A stretch of DNA of 5,158 nucleotides, taken from contig SLBH01000175.1 of assembly GCA_007126415.1 (NCBI GenBank), forward strand, positions 1 to 5,158, written 5' to 3'. The notes under the pieces are model-generated. The model was given only the letters and a program-made list of their open reading frames with translations, ran no database searches and had not been told where the DNA came from. How positions within the stretch are numbered: the stretch's first letter is position 1; the number at the start of each line of letters is the position of its first letter. This DNA is from Spirochaetales bacterium (lineage in GTDB: Bacteria; Spirochaetota; Spirochaetia; DSM-27196; SLAA01). Shown here in pieces: positions 5,032 through 5,158 of this stretch. The translations under genes were made by a program, and so were the position numbers.

Positions 5032-5158
5032 TTGACAATACGGAACCTCGACGACGAACTGAAATCTCGTCTGCGGATTCGCGCTGCCCGGCATGATCAC
5101 TCGATGGAAGAAGAAGCAAGATCGATCCTTCGAGATGTCTTATCAGATTCCGAAGACG
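5032..5158 (+). CDS. FitA/VapB-type ribbon-helix-helix antitoxin, N-terminal part, cut by window
   Basis: From TTG at 5032 the frame gives (M)TIRNLDDELKSRLRIRAA and continues through SMEEEARSIL to the right edge, 42 codons without a stop. TIRNLDDELK, RIRAARH and SMEEEAR are the classic N-terminal beta strand and two helices of FitA-type antitoxins, which bind DNA as dimers and neutralise a PIN-domain ribonuclease encoded just downstream. That toxin would lie beyond the window. Relatives usually begin two or three residues earlier (as in MA-LTIRNL), but no start sits there in frame. GTG-GCC at 5025 is one base out of frame, and the nearest in-frame ATG (4993) would add 13 unusual residues rich in proline and serine. 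No Shine-Dalgarno precedes either start. The gene may use TTG, or carry a one-base frameshift at its beginning. Confidence 0.7.
   Translation, partial: MTIRNLDDELKSRLRIRAARHDHSMEEEARSILRDVLSDSED

Overview
The window is a gene-dense piece of a bacterial chromosome, about 55-60 % GC by eye. Four complete genes, two genes cut by the window edges and one decayed gene are visible. No rRNA, tRNA, CRISPR array or insertion sequence was seen. The organism cannot be fixed from this content. A free-living bacterium with large sensor kinases and chromosomal toxin-antitoxin remnants fits, and Spirochaetota is one weakly supported possibility.

Left part (1-1927, minus strand): a tight operon reads grx-like thioredoxin-fold protein -> OsmC/YhfA-like protein -> U32-family protein of the TrhP (YegQ) type. 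The gaps between genes are 5 and 7 bases. The ribosome binding site of osmC is built from the last codons of the glutaredoxin gene, and the U32 gene has no visible site of its own, so translation is probably coupled. A -35-like TTGACC overlaps the stop codon of the upstream kinase gene. It is followed by an AT-rich island holding an interrupted inverted repeat, so the operon probably has its own regulated promoter. The theme appears to be thiol redox or peroxide handling together with a probable Fe-S dependent tRNA wobble-uridine modification protein.

Middle part (1924-4048): one large membrane histidine kinase (dCache sensor, HAMP, HisKA, HATPase) lies on the minus strand with no response regulator beside it. 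Its upstream region carries a strong sigma70-type promoter (TTGACA, 17-base spacer, TATAGC) and three direct repeats at an exact 11-base period. That is the geometry of OmpR/PhoB-type response-regulator boxes. The repeats lie between the kinase and a divergent gene.

Right part (4049-5158, plus strand): a complete DUF554 (YqgA/YdfK-like) multi-pass membrane protein diverges from the kinase. Beyond it is a toxin-antitoxin graveyard: a decayed HigA-like antitoxin with an apparent internal deletion and no HigB partner, then the start of a FitA-type ribbon-helix-helix antitoxin that runs off the window. The start of this last gene is unclear.

No wholly new system is evident. The best leads are the 11-base repeats shared by kinase and DUF554 promoters, the redox/tRNA-modification operon with its possible operator, and the mosaic at the right edge.
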